Below are positions 62,638-64,000 of a stretch of 64,000 bases of DNA, piece after piece; position 1 is the stretch's first letter; every line of letters begins with the position of its first letter. The translations under genes and the position numbers were made by a program. Source of the DNA: Streptomyces fildesensis (GTDB taxonomy: Bacteria; Actinomycetota; Actinomycetes; Streptomycetales; Streptomycetaceae). The stretch covers positions 310,001-374,000 of the forward strand of contig NZ_JAAIKO010000003.1 in NCBI RefSeq assembly GCF_016107395.1, written 5' to 3'. The notes under the pieces are model-generated. The model saw only the letters and a program-made list of their open reading frames with translations, ran no database searches and was not told where the DNA came from.

Positions 62638-62684
62638 ATGGAGCGAGTGACGGGAATCGAACCCGCGCTCTGAGCTTGGGAATC
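62638..62684 (-). pseudogene. tRNA-Gly(CCC) 3' fragment, right copy
   Basis: Same 47-nucleotide piece as the left copy, from the anticodon loop to CCA. The expected D arm and acceptor 5' strand are missing from 62685 onward. Confidence 0.85.
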
Positions 62685-62965
62685 AACGAGTGCTGCGGGG
62701 CTGATGTGCTGTCTGACCTGCGAAAACGGGGGCTCGGATGGCTCCTGGGGCGGTCCGGGTTGCACCGTTGTTGACCGGGGTTTTCCGCTCAGGAGGGCAC
62801 GGCTGGGGCACGCGGTGGCCGAGGCGGCCTGTCGGATCTGCTCCGTGGCCTGTGCACGCCGTGTGACGGGACAGCCAGGTTGTGGGAGCAAGGGCGCTCG
62901 GGAATGGGCCTTTTCCTTCGTGGCATGGTTCGGCCCTGCCACGCTGGTCGTCGTGACGGCCTGCT
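62685..62965. other. Right flank of the second att core
   Basis: About 280 bases without a convincing gene. The first 95 bases share spaced blocks with the flank right of the left repeat: CTGACCTGCG at the same offset and GCACC...TTGACCG one base further. It is probably the end of a second, related element. Confidence 0.6.
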
Positions 62966-63450
62966 GTGCCCGACATGCTGACCGCCGACGTGACGACGCC
63001 GGAGCAGGCGGTGGAGAAGTCGGAGCGGCTGTCCGCAGCGGTAGAGAACAAAGGCACTGGCAGCGCGTTCGGCGCGGCGGCCTCGGCCGCCCTGGAGCAG
63101 CGGCGGGTGCTGATCGGCAAGCATGCCGATCGTCGGCCTCAGGACGCGGTCCCTGTGGGCCGGCACGGGTGGACACACGGTGATGTCCAGTACCGGAACC
63201 TGCTGTGGAAGGAAGGGGAGTTGGCCGCCGTCCTCGACTGGGACCGCGTCGGCGTCCGTCCGTACGCCGAAGAGGGCGTTCGGACCGCCCAGGTGCAGTT
63301 CGGCGTGGATGGAGTGTTCGACCTCGCTCGGGTGGCGGCCTTCGTGTGCGGCTACCGGTCCGTGGTGCCGCTGGAGGCAGCCGCGCTGTCAGATGGTGTG
63401 CGCCGACTCTGGTGGAAGCGGATGACGGACTTCTGGCAGCTGCCTCCGGG
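62966..63450 (+). pseudogene. Remnant of an APH-family phosphotransferase (C-lobe only)
   Basis: The reading frame holds the C-lobe of an aminoglycoside-phosphotransferase-like enzyme: Brenner motif HGDVQYRN with the catalytic Asp, then AAVLDWDR with the metal-binding Asp, and RRLWWKRMTDFWQL near the family's end. The N-lobe that binds ATP is absent, and after WQL the frame runs into unrelated Arg/Ser-rich sequence, so the gene is cut at both ends. It lies beside the integration site, as damaged genes often do. Confidence 0.75.
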
Positions 63451-63519
63451 TCGGCCCCTCCGCTCACGTAGCTGTCGCGAAGTGAAAATCGGTAGTGCGG
63501 AGCTGTGGCCCGCGAGCTG

Positions 63520-64000
63520 TCAGTCGGTGAGGCCGGGGACTACCAGGCCGGACTCGTAGGCGATGACCACCGCGTGTGTCCTGTTCTGTGCGCCGAGCTT
63601 GGTCAGCACGTTTCCCACGTGGGTCTTCACCGTCTCCAGGCTCACCGTGAGCGCCCTCGCGATCTCCGGATTGGACAGGCCCGTGGCCATGCTCCGCAGC
63701 ACTTCTTCCTCCCGGTCCGTCAGTGCCGCTTTCGGTAGCGCCTCGGCGGAGTCCAGGGGGCGGGCGGTGACCATGCGGCGCAGTGCTGAGGGGAAGAGGA
63801 TCGCTTCTCCCGACGCCACCACCCGTACCGTCTCCGCGATCTGGCGGACCGGGAGTCGCTTGAGCACGAACCCGGCGGCGCCCGCGCTGAGTGCCGCGGT
63901 GACGTAGTCGTCGTTCTCGAAGGTGGTGATCACCACGACCTTCGGCGGTGCGGTGGCCGGGTCGGCGAGGAGTTGCCGGGTGGCCTCGATGCCGTTGCAG
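63520..64000 (-). CDS. NarL/LuxR-type response regulator, C-terminal part (runs off the window)
   Basis: 160 codons are present; the gene starts beyond base 64000. The visible receiver part reads NGIEATRQLLAD, VVVITTFENDDYVTAALSAGAAGFVLKRLP, including the conserved Lys-x-x-Pro; the phospho-acceptor Asp lies outside the window. The C-terminal helix-turn-helix is intact (LTDREEEVLRSMATGLSNPEIARALTVSLETVKTHVGNVLTKLG). A sensor kinase is normally next to such genes, probably to the right. Confidence 0.92.
   Translation of the reverse strand, partial: CNGIEATRQLLADPATAPPKVVVITTFENDDYVTAALSAGAAGFVLKRLPVRQIAETVRVVASGEAILFPSALRRMVTARPLDSAEALPKAALTDREEEVLRSMATGLSNPEIARALTVSLETVKTHVGNVLTKLGAQNRTHAVVIAYESGLVVPGLTD

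Larger units (their letters stand above)
57595..62684. mobile_element. 5-kb integrated element bounded by tRNA-Gly(CCC) 3'-end repeats
   Basis: The two 88-bp repeats lie exactly 5,002 bases apart. Between them are two substantial genes, both on the minus strand and both with nuclease-like domains, and no integrase, relaxase, transposase or replication gene. The DNA of the larger gene is clearly poorer in G+C than the rest of the window. Right of each repeat, CTGACCTGCG occurs at the same offset (57710 and 62712, 28 bases from the core), and GCACC...TTGACCG occurs about 77-92 bases away in both, so the two flanks are homologous attachment arms. Confidence 0.8.
62597..62684 (-). repeat. Right 88-bp direct repeat (att-like core)
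   Basis: Identical to 57595-57682 at all 88 positions. The sequence just right of it does not restore a tRNA 5' half, so this copy is also only a 3' fragment. Confidence 0.92.

Overview
The window is high-GC actinobacterial DNA with every mark of a Streptomyces chromosome: strong third-position G/C in the genes, frequent GTG starts, ATGA stop/start overlaps, and chaplins, rodlins, a melC tyrosinase operon, a SARP regulator and a SigB/F/G-type sigma factor. No rRNA, intact tRNA or CRISPR array was seen. The clear departure from host composition is the element at about 57.6-62.7 kb, whose large gene is visibly poorer in G+C.

Layout. (1) 1-15.6 kb: an mce-type lipid-import locus. A truncated PucR-like regulator faces away; two secreted proteins of unknown role precede an ATPase, two MlaE/YrbE permeases, six Mce proteins (the fifth a lipoprotein with 16 tandem TDAG repeats) and four Mce-associated single-pass proteins that look like a duplicated two-gene unit. 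(2) 15.6-21.8 kb: a FluC/CrcB fluoride-channel pair, a convergent CorA transporter, small Streptomyces proteins, a TolB-like lipoprotein, a stress-type sigma factor and a DUF5949-like protein. (3) 22.2-41.9 kb: an aerial-surface locus. Four chaplins, three rodlins and one chaplin-like secreted protein surround melC1-melC2, a GH26-like enzyme with a very long Pro/Thr/Ala tail, an Ala/Pro-repeat secreted protein and a tightly overlapping eight-gene exopolysaccharide operon. All three rodlins share a C(G/A)(G/T)AAC-N16-(A/G)GTTGA promoter, consistent with sigma-BldN control. (4) 42.0-57.5 kb: a WYL regulator with a perfect palindrome over its start and a divergent two-gene operon, a DUF389 membrane protein, a secreted beta-helix enzyme, a hemerythrin protein, a SARP-ATPase followed by an RpiR/MurR regulator, a large beta-helix/PKD surface protein and a GNAT enzyme.

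(5) 57.6-64 kb: two perfect 88-bp direct repeats, each holding the 3' half of a tRNA-Gly(CCC) plus its terminator, bound a 5,002-bp unit. It carries only two substantial genes, both nuclease-like: a DUF4365-type protein, and a 942-residue protein that joins an Mrr-like PD-(D/E)XK domain, a P-loop NTPase and TPR/Sel1 repeats. The domain order resembles STAND-type anti-phage proteins. There is no integrase. Neither repeat completes a tRNA, and the sequences to the right of both repeats align at matching offsets, so this looks like two related elements stacked in tandem, with the real tRNA-Gly gene predicted to the right of the window. A C-terminal aminoglycoside-phosphotransferase-like remnant and the 3' part of a NarL/LuxR response regulator end the window.

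The most novel material is the two-gene tRNA-bounded element, followed by the surface locus with its third rodlin, the chaplin-signal protein without a chaplin domain, and the embedded exopolysaccharide operon.
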